A stretch of 64,000 bases of DNA from Clarireedia homoeocarpa (taxonomy: Eukaryota; Ascomycota; Leotiomycetes; Helotiales; Rutstroemiaceae): positions 1,054,001 to 1,118,000 of the forward strand of contig LNKV01000007.1 in the NCBI GenBank assembly GCA_001465935.1, read 5' to 3'. Positions 47,901 to 58,352 of the stretch are shown piece after piece. The first letter of the stretch is position 1; each line of letters begins with the position of its first letter. A program made the translations under genes and the position numbers. The notes below the pieces were generated by a model, which worked only from the letters and a program-made list of their open reading frames with translations, was not told the origin of the DNA and did not search any database.

Positions 47901-50900
47901 AGAAGAAGCATCTTCATGATATCACCATGATGCAAGTCATATATGTGATTCTTGAGCTGCTCGAATTCGGTATCAACATCTTCCTTGCCAGATATCGCCT
48001 TGTGCTCAAGAACAAGGCGGGATTTCATCATGATTCCTTGCATTGGCCTTGAGTCCTGGACAAAATAACAGGTGCGTAATGCTTCATGTCTTTCGCCCAT
48101 TGTAAGTACGGCAGCTTTGAGATCAGGGATACGTAGCGGGCCGGTGAAGTGGTAGTAGAATGAGACATTGAGAGCCCTTGACCCATCTAAAGATGAGTGC
48201 ACAAACCAGAACCGGGACTTTCAAACCCTTAGAGTTAGCTTGTTTTCAAGAAGGAAGGGGACTATTCTATGATCTGAGTGTAATAGGAGATTCAAGCTCT
48301 CACCTGCGCCTGGGACAGAGGTCCAGACCATTCACACGGGGGAATGTCTGATTGCTGTACCAGTGGACTTTCAACCATGACAAAGGATCTTTCTGCTGTT
48401 CCCCCTGAAGTCGACTGACTATCAAGGTCATACGAGTTCAAAGAAGGTTGTGGAGCCTCGTTAGATGGGAATTCCATACTTGGTGGCTGAAGATGACGTA
48501 TCTTTTCCACGGCGTTAGATGCTAACTCCAATGCCGAGAACCCTCCAAGAACATCTAGAACGGAAACGCTGAACGAAACCTCTTTTGCGAACCACGATCT
48601 GACATCCAGTGCGACAAGAGAATCAACTCCCAATTCAATTAATGGCACATCCTCTAATCCAAGCCGGTCGTCTTCTGAGAATCGAAGAGCCTGGCAAAGA
48701 TAGGCAATGAAAGCTGAAAGGAGGTGTTTTACTGCTGCTTCTTTCGTATCTATAGTCAGAATCTTCTGCTTGATTGGAGAATCCTCCTTCACGGTCACTG
48801 CTCTCGTTGTTGGCAATGGGAAGGTTTGTGGCAATTTCGCCACAACAGCCTGCGATGCGAAAGTAACACCTTCTAACCGAGCGAAAACTTGTGATGTATC
48901 TCTGGTTATGAGCTCCGAACTACCCCGGGTGATTCCCCTTTCAGACTGGGCAGTGCCCAAGGTTTTCATTCTGGCTGCGACCGACGTTGACAGAGATGGG
49001 TTTACTGCGATGTAGTCAATTTTTGTCGGAATATGGCTACTTGGCATCCATTGCTGATCACTCGTTGTAAGCCATAAAGTAGCTAGCACCGAATGTATCA
49101 TTCCTTCGAGTATGGCAGGATGGAAAGAATGATCTTCGCGAAGCAGTTCGGGGCTCAGCGAATCCAAGACTCCCGCGCAGCCAGATGGTGTCCATTTCAA
49201 CTCAGACAACAGCTGTCTCACTCCATCTGTTCCCTGGTAGAAATCGTTAAAAGAATGATAGAATTCGTCCACATCCACATGAGACGGTGTATCACTCAGT
49301 CCAACAGTTTCAGGATCAGAAACCAACTGAGTCGACATTCCGAGCATGACCCTTACAGTCCCTCTTGCCACGAGTTTTAACAGGTTTGTGGAAGCATCAT
49401 CGTCACTAGAAGCGTAAATCTTGAACTCCGCTGCATTGTAAGAACTGCTAACTGATTTTGCCAGTGCCATAGAGACCAGAGTTTCGACCTGAGAATCCTC
49501 ACGTTCAAATACTACCGGCCGGAGGATTTCAATGCCTTCTAAAGTCAATAATCCTATGCGTCGACCAGCTGCCAGGGCCAGGGAAGCTTCCAAAGCCATT
49601 GAGATGTAAGTAGCTACGGGAAACATTTTTCTTTGTTTTCCCATCGAATTACTACTATTGTGACCAAAGAACCATGAAACCGAGCTCGCTTTCAGCACGT
49701 TCGTCCAGCGGTGGTCGTCTTCCGTGCTTTCTGGGCTCTTTACCCCTAGAAGAGAGTGGGACTTGCCCGCACATGTCCGAAAGAAGCGATGTCTCCGCGA
49801 TTCGCTCCAGAGCTGCCGATTATGATCCCATGGATAGGTGGGGAGTGTTTTCAGAATTTTACTTGGCATTGGCTTTCGGTCAAAACCGCCATCGATATTC
49901 AAAAGGCGAGTGTATGCGTCTAGATTTACCGATGACGATGAGCTCGTAGAGCCCCAAACAAACCCGAGGGTGTCTGAAATAGACTCCAATTCACCTTTGT
50001 CATTCTGAAGAACACCCATATAGGGAAAGGCTGACGGGCGGCCTACATCTGGGAGGGTTGAATAAGAAGACAGAATGTCAGAAACAGCTCCTTTCAGCAC
50101 AGTAGCAGCCCCAATTTCGATACCTAGATTGCACGCCCTTTCTGAATCCATGATTTGAGATACAGCCTGAGAGAAGTGTACTGTTTTCAGTAGATTCTCA
50201 GTCCAGTAAGTAGCTGCCAGTTGATGGCTATTCGAATCCTTAAATCTTCCCCATCCGTCGACACTAGAGTACCAGACTGGTGCCCCTTCTGCAGGGGAAC
50301 GAACTCGGATGTCATGAGAGGTGAGATATTCGCGGTACAGATCTGCACATTGAGCCATATGCTGAGAGTGGTATGCGACGTTTACTCGCAATGGCCGTGA
50401 TGAATGGCCCATTTTCGATAAGATATTGCTTGCTACCGAGATGGCGTCAGCATCGCCAGAGATTGTCACGGATGATGGAGAGCTGACAGCCGCAATGCTG
50501 ACTCGTCCTGACAGCTCAGGAAGTTTAATTAAAGTATCTGCATCTTTAGACGTGATATGAGCAGTAATCATGGCTCCCTTGGGACCGTCAGCTGTAACGA
50601 TGGACTGGACACATAGGCCACGGTAGTAAGCGATTCGAATTGCGTCTGAAGCGTCAAGGAAACCCGCGGTGTACGCCGCTGCAATTTCCCCAGATGAATG
50701 TCCTACAACGGCTTGGAATTCCACGCCAGCGTGCCGCAATAGGTCGACCAACACGATCTGAAGAGCGGCCTGTAAGGTCTGTGATATATCTGCTCGCTGG
50801 AAATCGGCTTTTTGTCTCTCATCTTGCAGTTTATCGATGAGAGACCATGTCGGACGATCTTTCTCATGCAGGTCTGCCAGAATCCCTTCGAGAAAGTCGA

Positions 50901-52638
50901 ATTTGCGCCGCAGGAACGGTACCTTGAGCAGCATCTTCGCCATAGCAGGTCTATGGGCACCCTGTCCGGTGAAGACTCCTAGAATCTTCGCTTGTCGAGA
51001 AGAGGAGTTTGCCCGTACCCCAAAGATGGTGAGTGAATCGACTTTCACTGAAGCCAATCTCTCGTATATTTTGGAAGATAGCTCCTTGATTGTAGAAGCT
51101 GACAAGCATGTCCGAATGGCCAGCTTTGATCGCCGAGAATGCAAAATGTGTGACAACTCCTGAAGGTTTGCCGTGGAATGATCATCGAGCCATTGCGCAT
51201 AAGATTGTAGCAGCGTAGCAAGTGCTTGTTCAGAATTGCTTGAAAAGACAAATGGTAGTACCACATTACCCTGAAGCTCTCGAGATGATTCTTGAGCCGC
51301 CGTAGCAGGAGGGATATATTGTTCGAGAATGGCATGCGCATTTGTGCCCCCAAACCCAAAGCTGTTCACACTCGCTCTTCTCGGCTCACCAAGCTCCAGC
51401 TCTGGCCAAGGAGTCAACTGGGTTGGAATTTTGAGTTGGGAGCAAAACGGTTGCACATCTGGGTGAAGGGATTCAAACGCAAAATTAGGCGGAATACAGG
51501 CATTCTGGATAGAAAGCGAGGCTTTTAGAAGACCTGCAATACCTGCACAGCCTTCCGAATGACCAATTACAGTTTTCAGAGATCCGACATACAGCGGCTG
51601 TGACTTTACAATGTGCTCTGAAGGAGCCTCTGAACCAAAGAAGGCTGTTTGGACCGCCTCCGCTTCTTTGCTATCACCAACGGTTCCTGTACCATGTGCC
51701 TCAAAGTACTGGCACCTCTCTTTCTCGTTCTTGCAGTCTAACCCAGCCCGTCGGTACGTCTTCTCGATCAGAGCTAGCTGTGCCTGGGAACTCGGCATTG
51801 TAATACCTGGCGTGCGGCCGTCTTGATTGACTCCCGTTTCCCGAATCACGCATTCGACGTAATCCCCATCTCGAATGGCATGACGAAGAGGCTTCATCAC
51901 AATGGCAGCTATGCCTTCTCCTCGAGCGTACCCATCCGCTCTTCGATCCCACATATGACATCTTCCTGTAGGAGAGAGCATATTCAAGTTACTCGCTTCA
52001 ATGAAGCGCCCCGGATCCAGCAAAAGGTTAGCGCCGCTGGCAATTGCCAGCTCGGCCTCTCCACTGCGTAAGGCCTGAACAGCGAGATGGACCGCGACCA
52101 GGCTGGACGAGCAAGCAGTATCAATGGTCATGGACGGGCCACGCCAGTCAAAGAAGTAGGAAACACGGTTTGAGATCATGTTGTTGTGAGTGCCTGTCGC
52201 CGCATAGCGTGGGATGTCCTGATGATCATGAGTGGTGATATTTGCGTAGTCGGATCCAGTAAGGCCTGTATATACGGCCGTGGACGAGCCTTGGAGGCCG
52301 GTGATGCTTTGACCGGCGGATTCGAGTGCTTCGTAAACGCATTCCAGGAGTAACCGATGCTGAGGGTCAATCGTTTCTGCTTCTGCTGGAGGGATATTGA
52401 AGAAGTGGTAGTCAAAGTGTTGATGGTCTTCCGAGAGGAAATAGCCTTGCTTGGACTGAAGTATGGTCTGGAATGATTGGCAGTCAAACCGACTTGGTAG
52501 AATGTCTTGTCGAAGGTCATGGGGTGTACGAAGAAGTTCCCAGAGCTTAGATGGTGATGAGGCTCCCCCAGGAAAACGACAACTGGTGCCGATGATGGCG
52601 ATAGGTTCACCGTTCAGGAACTCATGGTGCCGGTCCAT
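44906..52638 (-). CDS. PKS-NRPS hybrid synthase: KS-AT-(DH)-ACP-C-A-T
   Basis: A 2529-residue megasynthase in three exons: 52638-48304, 48217-46912 and 46854-44906. The second intron uses an AAG acceptor. KS spans about 10-440 with DTACSSS Cys176, EAHGTG His315 and GHSEG His360. AT spans about 550-870 with GHSSG Ser648. A DH-like fold spans about 955-1260: His993 is present, but the first motif is stretched and the second reads HPAILEG, with Glu1178 replacing the usual Asp. ACP has LGVDSL Ser1340. The C domain starts at 1446 and has HHLTMDG at 1565-1571. The A domain has FTSGSTGTPKG, NAYGPAET, RTGDR and GKRDRK. The final T domain has GGNSL Ser2486, and the protein ends 43 residues later. No KR, MT, ER, TE, reductase or Dieckmann domain is seen. 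It probably makes a short unreduced polyketide joined to one amino acid. Confidence 0.9.
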
Positions 52639-52780
52639 TGTGAACTCGAGTTTGAGATTGAGGTCAGGAGAGGTGTCCTGTAGAAGGTTTATATTTATTC
52701 CTCTCGCCAATCTGAAGCTGCTGCTGTCCTTGGAGGGAGGCAGCCGCAACAGGCTCTCGTCAAAGTGAGCAAGTCTGCCC

Positions 52781-52850
52781 CTGTGAAACCAAATATAAGC
52801 CCAAATTGTCACTTCTCTAGAAGTAGCGTCACTTTTGGAGCTTTTCACAG
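52781..52850 (+). repeat. Short palindromic element, copy 2
   Basis: 70 bp from CTGTGAAACC to CTTTTCACAG, so its ends are inverted repeats. The centre CACTTCTCTAGAAGT is shared with copies at 42123 and 53124. It is about 145 bp upstream of the PKS-NRPS start codon. Confidence 0.85.
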
Positions 52851-53123
52851 TTATAAGCCGAGGTTCGCGCAGATGGCGCAGTAGTAAAATCCCCAGCTTT
52901 ACATCAAGCCAAGTGACCAACAAGAAAATTAACTAGGTGGTCTACCTAACTATAAGAGGTAGTTCTACGTATACAAGATGTACAAAACCGGCCTAGTCCA
53001 CTTATTCAGAAGTGGTTCAGTAAAGAGGTAGTTCAACCGCACAACAGTACACAAAAAACCGGGAAATAGCCCTGGTCTACCTATTTCAGATACGCTTGCA
53101 GAGTTTACACTGTTAGGGGGACA

Positions 53124-53190
53124 TGTGAAACCAATTATAAGCCCAAATTGTCACTTCTCTAGAAGTGGCGTCACTTTTGGAGTTTTCACA
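53124..53190 (+). repeat. Short palindromic element, copy 3
   Basis: 67 bp from TGTGAAACCAA to GTTTTCACA, nearly identical to copy 2 in the same orientation. Confidence 0.85.
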
Positions 53191-53459
53191 GCCCCCATAT
53201 CTCAGTCACTGGGTGTTTGTCGGATAATATGAATCAATCCTGTGCGGCTACAGGAGTAGTACGGGAATAGTTCCTAACTGCAGTATTGCCCTTTACAGTA
53301 ATGCATTTAATACAGGAGATCTTGGCTCTATAGGTAGCTTAAATATCACACTTAGTTAGAAGAATTAGACATAATTCAACTAGCACTCTGTACTATATAC
53401 CTAATATCACTTCACAAATATTGGTAAACTTTGTATTTAGACAAAACCCCACCTAGCCG

Positions 53460-53572
53460 GTTCTCAGCTTAACTGAGAGCTTGTGTACCGCTCAGATTAA
53501 CTGAGTGCTTGAGTACCGCTCAGCTCAACTGAGCGCTTGTGTACCTCTTAGTCTAGCTGAGAACCCGACCTA
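53460..53572 (+). repeat. Tandem hairpin repeat, about four 28-bp units
   Basis: Units of the form CTCAGNTYAACTGAGNGCTT followed by GTGTACCG. Each carries its own inverted repeat (CTCAG...CTGAG). The final unit is diverged (CTTAGTCTAGCTGAG). Confidence 0.85.
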
Positions 53573-54050
53573 CTATATATACTCTTGGACTCAAAAAGGT
53601 CGTTAAAATGAAAAATCAATCAACCAATCAATCTGTACTATATACGTGATACAGTGGTGCTACGGATTGAAGTTTAATTAACAGTGTTGTAGATTGAATA
53701 ATTCTATACAACGCAATGGGTCAGTTCAAGCTCCATGGCGTGCACAGTCCCTGAAATGTAGGCTTACGACCGGTGTAGGGTATGGTAAGTCATATTCAGA
53801 ATTGTGTGATACGGGCACGGGAAGTCTCTCGACTAGCTCGGTTGGCCAAATCACTACATACACGTAAATATCAAGCCTAAATAAAATTACTCGATTAGTG
53901 TATAATCTGAAGTTTGAACTAATTAAGAATACTGAGAAGGGTTTAGCCCAGCTAATCTAAATCGGGTTAGTTAGGGACTGACAAATTAGCCGCTAGCCGA
54001 CCTACTATAGTCAAAAGGTCGTACAAAAAAAAAAAAAAAAGTACCCTTGT

Positions 54051-55977
54051 CTAAACACCTGTCCATCCTTCGCACCAGCTTTCGTGATACATCTTGAGGT
54101 CAGCACTTCCTGTCACAGAATTTACGTCAAGATAAGTAGTGAAATCCGGGGGGTTCTGCGGGTTCACCGCCGCTTCGACATCTTTCTGGGTCCAACCATT
54201 CCCAAAGTATGCAAATCGATTACCGGACGGATTCTGATAGGTATACTCGTAATCTTCCCATCGAGGGTCTCGTCGAACGAGATTCGCGTGCCACGCACTA
54301 CCGGGCCAGAACGCCTATAGCAGGGGTAATCTCGTCAGCTTTTGTCTTTCCAGTACACGAGAGATCTGCGGTTCTCGAATTGTACAAGATATGACTCACC
54401 ATATTGCGTCCGCCGGGGACTCCACCATTGTACCAGGATCGACACGCCTCGCTCATGACGGTCCGAGGGAAGTAAGCCGCGCAGACCGCTCGGAAATCAG
54501 CTGTCGCTGCCGCCGTTGGAGTGATGGTTCGAATACGTTGCATGCTGACTTTCCGCAGCACTTTGGCCAGGTGCGTAATCTGCGTCTCGATAGTATGAAT
54601 CAAAGGCCCTGGATGGCCTGTAGAGTTAGGCCCGAGAATGAAAAAGAGATTCGGGACAGTGGGGGCAGCTATGCCTAGGTACGTATCGGGGAATCCAATG
54701 GAGCCATCAGATCTCCACGCCTGCTGGAGGTCGAATCCTTCTCGGGCAAGAATCGAAAACGTAGGTGCGAAGGACGTGTCAGATCCAGTGCAGCACACAA
54801 TAGCATCATAGTCGCGGTGGACCCCATTTTGAGTGGCGAGCCCAGTTTTGGTGGCGTGGGTGATAGGGATGGTGATGTATTCAACGTTATCTTTTGCCAG
54901 GGCCTCCAAGTATCCAGGTGCGGGAGTCAGTCGCCGACAATTAGGTGAAAAGTCTGGAACTATGGCATTGAGAAGATCGGATCGACTGCCTAGACGCTCG
55001 GCCATCAGTTTCTGGAACGTGAATTTGGCATTCTGGCTCATGGGTTGGTCCTTTATGAGGATGCTGTAGCGAGCAAAGGTCATATTCTCCATACGTTTGC
55101 GGTACTGAATATACTCCGCTGTGTTGATAGGAGGAGCTTCCCGCTTCTCGGTCAGTTTCCCATCTCCACCGAAAGATGAAGCGATCCAAGTGCGGCTGCG
55201 GACATAGTGGTCGAGTTGATGAGCTACTTTCTGCAACTGAGGCAGAATTTGGAGACCAGATGAGCCGTTGCCAATGACAGCAAGTCGCTTTCCTTTCGCA
55301 TCGAAAGATGGATCCCAAGCTCCGGAGTGCATCACAACACCTTCAAAATCTTTCAATCCTGGAATGTCAGGAAGCACAGGGCTACTGAATAGTCCGGTCG
55401 CAGTGATAAGAATATGTGCCTCATCTTCGAAATTCTCCTCGCCTTTGCTTCCGTAGACTTTCCATGTAGCGGTTTTTTCGCACCATTGTGCTCGCTCAAC
55501 TGCAGTGTTGTAGCTGATTAACTTCTCAACATCATATTGCATCGCTAGACTCTTCCAGTACTCTTGAATCTTGTCCCCAGAAGGATAGTTTGATGTCCAT
55601 GCTGTAGATGGAGCAAATGTGCTTTGGTAGACATCTGCTGGAATGTCGCATTTGACCCCCGGATACACATTTGTGTGCCATACACCACCCTAGACTATCA
55701 TATCAACACAAATTTTGTATATATATACAAACTCTGAGGAGAGAACTTCACTCACGAGATCTGAATTGCGCTCTAGAATTCGAAGTTGTAGCCCAGGAAC
55801 TTTGATGGGCAGCAGAATGCCAGCCAGAATACCAGCGATACCTCCTCCAACCACTATGACTTTGATGGACGGTATTTCATCTAGTGGATGCTCTTCTAAT
55901 TGGAAAGATGAGGAGCACCCTCTATTTACGGCTGGAGTCGAATTTGAGTTGGGTATTCCTTCTGCGTGAGGAGCCAT
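54051..55977 (-). CDS. Baeyer-Villiger-type flavin monooxygenase
   Basis: A 591-residue protein in three exons: 55977-55756, 55689-54400 and 54314-54051. The FAD site is VIVVGGGIAGILAGILL, then LERNSDLGGVWHTNVYPG. The BVMO fingerprint FxGxxxHxxxW is exact (FEGVVMHSGAW). The NADPH motif is VIGNGSSGLQILP. GPNSTGHPG and the extended C-terminal domain (SWYNGGVPGGRNM, ending SWCEGWTGV) match fungal 4-hydroxyacetophenone/steroid monooxygenase-like enzymes. Such enzymes insert oxygen next to a ketone or hydroxylate. Placed directly upstream of the PKS-NRPS on the same strand, it probably tailors the cluster product. Confidence 0.9.
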
Positions 55978-56465
55978 AATGACAAATTGTCGTTTTCGGT
56001 CAGAAGTTGATTTTGATTGAAGAGATTGATAGTATATATGTGATATAGAAAGAGTGATGTACATTTATATTTCGGTATCTGAAGCGAGCTAAATCGTAGA
56101 TCAGCGATGGAGCATATACCAGCCCGGGAGCGGTTTCGCTTAATTCTACTGGCTTACACGTGTAGTAATCCTCTGGATCGTCACGCCGGTGAAGCCATTT
56201 TTGGCACAATAGAAACTTTGAGAACTACTCCCATATCAAATTATATATAGTTCAAGAACAATAAAGAAAAATTTTGGTAATCATTTGAAAATTAAAGGAT
56301 GAAATAGGTGGCGACTATATACACTTCTGGAGGTACGATGGGAGAAATAGGTCTGCCGACACGCAATTCATGGGGGACTACTGTACTGCATATTGCTCCC
56401 CGTTTCCTATCAATCTCAAAAATAATTAACTACCAACGACACTAAAAATCTTCCGCTCTCCTTCC
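55978..56465. promoter_or_regulatory. Upstream region of the monooxygenase gene
   Basis: 488 bp, AT-rich. It also holds the 3' flank of the hydrolase gene. No repeat or RNA gene seen. Confidence 0.4.
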
Positions 56466-57137
56466 TCAGCTCAGATGATCCCGCATGCTCATCTCAAGTA
56501 TCATATCAACCAGCCGTCTCACAACAGCCTTTTCTACCATGACCTCGTGTGGCCCTTCCCATCGAAGCACTTCAGAACAGGCGGGATCAAAGAATGTGGC
56601 CAACAGTTGCTCGCACTCTTCAAGGACATGATCCGAGCTACCATGCACATGTATAGTTGGCATTTGGATTCTCGCATCGAGAGGAGGAGATTCTATATGC
56701 AGCATGGTAGCCGCCATGAGAACACAGAAACTCAATCTAGGTGTTGTTGCTGCTGCTCCGGAATCATTCTGGAGTCGATGCAGAATATCCGCAATGATAC
56801 TGGCCCCTTCCGAAAACCCAAGAATGCCAATGAAGGGAGCCCCATCGGGGTTATTCAGCTCGTGCTGAATTACTTTCCATGCTTTGTTCGCATTGGTGTC
56901 GGTCCAGCGGAAGTACGGGCCTGCACCCTCAAATACGGGGAGGATACCTGGGCCTGGTGCTGACTCGAAGGGAGCGTCGAGAAAGACCAGCCTGAAGTGA
57001 TGCTGAAGGGCCTTTTGTAGGGCTCGGGTTTGGATGCGAAATATGGCTCCTGATGATCCAGCACCGTGGAGACAGAGAATACGCGGGAGATGGCGGTTGT
57101 TGAGTTTTGTTGATCTCTTTGTTACTCGGGATGCCAT
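56466..57137 (-). CDS. FSH1/LovG-like serine hydrolase
   Basis: A 223-residue single-exon alpha/beta hydrolase. It starts with basic residues, then RILCLHGAGSSGAIFRIQ, FLDAPFES, the nucleophile elbow GFSEGAS, IHVHGSSDHVLEECEQL (acid Asp) and WEGPHEVM (catalytic His). This is the FSH1 fold. Relatives such as LovG release polyketides from PKS carrier domains. The neighbouring synthase has no release domain, so trans release is a specific, testable inference. The strand matches the synthase and monooxygenase. Confidence 0.88.
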   Translation of the reverse strand: MASRVTKRSTKLNNRHLPRILCLHGAGSSGAIFRIQTRALQKALQHHFRLVFLDAPFESAPGPGILPVFEGAGPYFRWTDTNANKAWKVIQHELNNPDGAPFIGILGFSEGASIIADILHRLQNDSGAAATTPRLSFCVLMAATMLHIESPPLDARIQMPTIHVHGSSDHVLEECEQLLATFFDPACSEVLRWEGPHEVMVEKAVVRRLVDMILEMSMRDHLS

Positions 57138-57318
57138 GATTTTACCAGAGTAGCCAATCTTCTTCAGGGCGTCTAATGATCAGGTTTTCGGGCTACAGTC
57201 AAGGTTTGCGATCAGTATAAGTACCCATATTCATTTTTCCCCCTACTTCTTACGTCTGACACTCGTATGGATATCTGCATGTGTCTGGGAGTGCGCCACA
57301 TATTTGCACAAGCGCCGC

Positions 57319-58056
57319 TTAGACCTGGAAATGCCTTCGTTTACCATATGCATATAGGAACCTCATAGGCATATGGGAGGGGTCTTTAATTTCAATTCTA
57401 GGATATGTATACAGTAAGGCCGCTTTCGCACGAAGGATTTAAGACATTGCCGGCGCCACCCAACCTCGCCAGCGCCACTTCGCTTGGGCCACTTTTATCC
57501 CTTGTTTCATGGATTTTATGGTATATGATCATTATGGCCACAAATAGGTTCGCTGTTTCTGTAGCCAGGAATCACTTTCCTTTCTTTTTATCGTCTTTAC
57601 AGCAATTCAGCTCTATCAACCACTTATCAATCAACCATTATTCATCAATATGCATCTTCCAAATACAATATTATTTACCCCCCGCAACCGGGTTTATGGG
57701 CAATTAAATCAGTACTTCGATCCAACTAGTCCAGTTGCAAGAATAAGAGGTACTACTTTCATTGCCACATCTCCATTGGCCAGAGGAGAGAACCAATAGT
57801 ATAATTACCAGGGCAAGAGCAAGTAAGAATAAAGTAGCTTAGATGTTTTCCACTTTATTAGTGTATTTGTATTTGAAATCTCTACTCTCAATCAATATTG
57901 ATATTTATTCTTATTTCTGAGTGACCTCACTATTGCCTAATTAGGAAGTGATGAAGACGTTTGGGATATCCCATATGGGAACCTCCCATATGCGTATCGG
58001 AACCTCCCATATGCATATGGTAAACGAAGGCATATGGGAGGTTCCAGACCTAAGAA
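57319..58056. repeat. Candidate element with inverted ends (about 740 bp)
   Basis: The left end (57325-57385) and right end (58000-58052, reversed) share TGCCTTCGTTTACCATATGC and the word CATATGGGAGG, repeated several times near both ends. The interior has no coding capacity beyond a repeat-borne ORF. A core segment at about 57405-57455 recurs at 60486-60540. Confidence 0.6.
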
Positions 58057-58352
58057 ATAAGTGAGTGAGTGACCTTTGAGACATTGCAATTCTGAACTGT
58101 TCTAAATCCACCCCCACCATTGCTAGTTCTACATACAGGCCGTAGCTGCAGCGTCGATTATGCGGCGTAAAAAGTCCACCTGCCTATCTAGTCAGTTTAG
58201 TGCTTACTTATCCTGTGCCTTACCGAATACAACACTGGCCATCGAGTACCTATCTATGTACATGTGTCCGTCATATTCACCCCTTAGCCTCATATGTCCA
58301 AATTCCCTCATTCCCCATCCATCTTGGACGTAGTACGAAGAAGAGTGCAACA

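Larger units (their letters stand above)
52639..54050. promoter_or_regulatory. PKS-NRPS upstream region with repeats
   Basis: 1.4 kb between the PKS-NRPS start and the monooxygenase stop. It contains two copies of the short palindromic element, a four-unit hairpin repeat and a 16-17 base A run near 54025. The open frame extending the PKS to 52923 runs through one of these repeats and is not taken as coding. Confidence 0.55.

Noticed and set aside
52639..52923. 95-residue N-terminal extension of the PKS-NRPS open frame
   Set aside because: It runs through a repeated palindromic element, and the KS begins directly after the ATG at 52638.
57405..57707. 100-codon ORF starting MYTVRPLSHEGFKT, echoed at 60489
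   Set aside because: The shared peptide comes from a shared DNA repeat; the rest of each ORF is unrelated and has no family features.
57845..57920. Possible fourth copy of MITE family 1 (TTTGAAATCTCTACTCTC)
   Set aside because: Similarity is limited to about 20 bases, with no inverted ends or further alignment.
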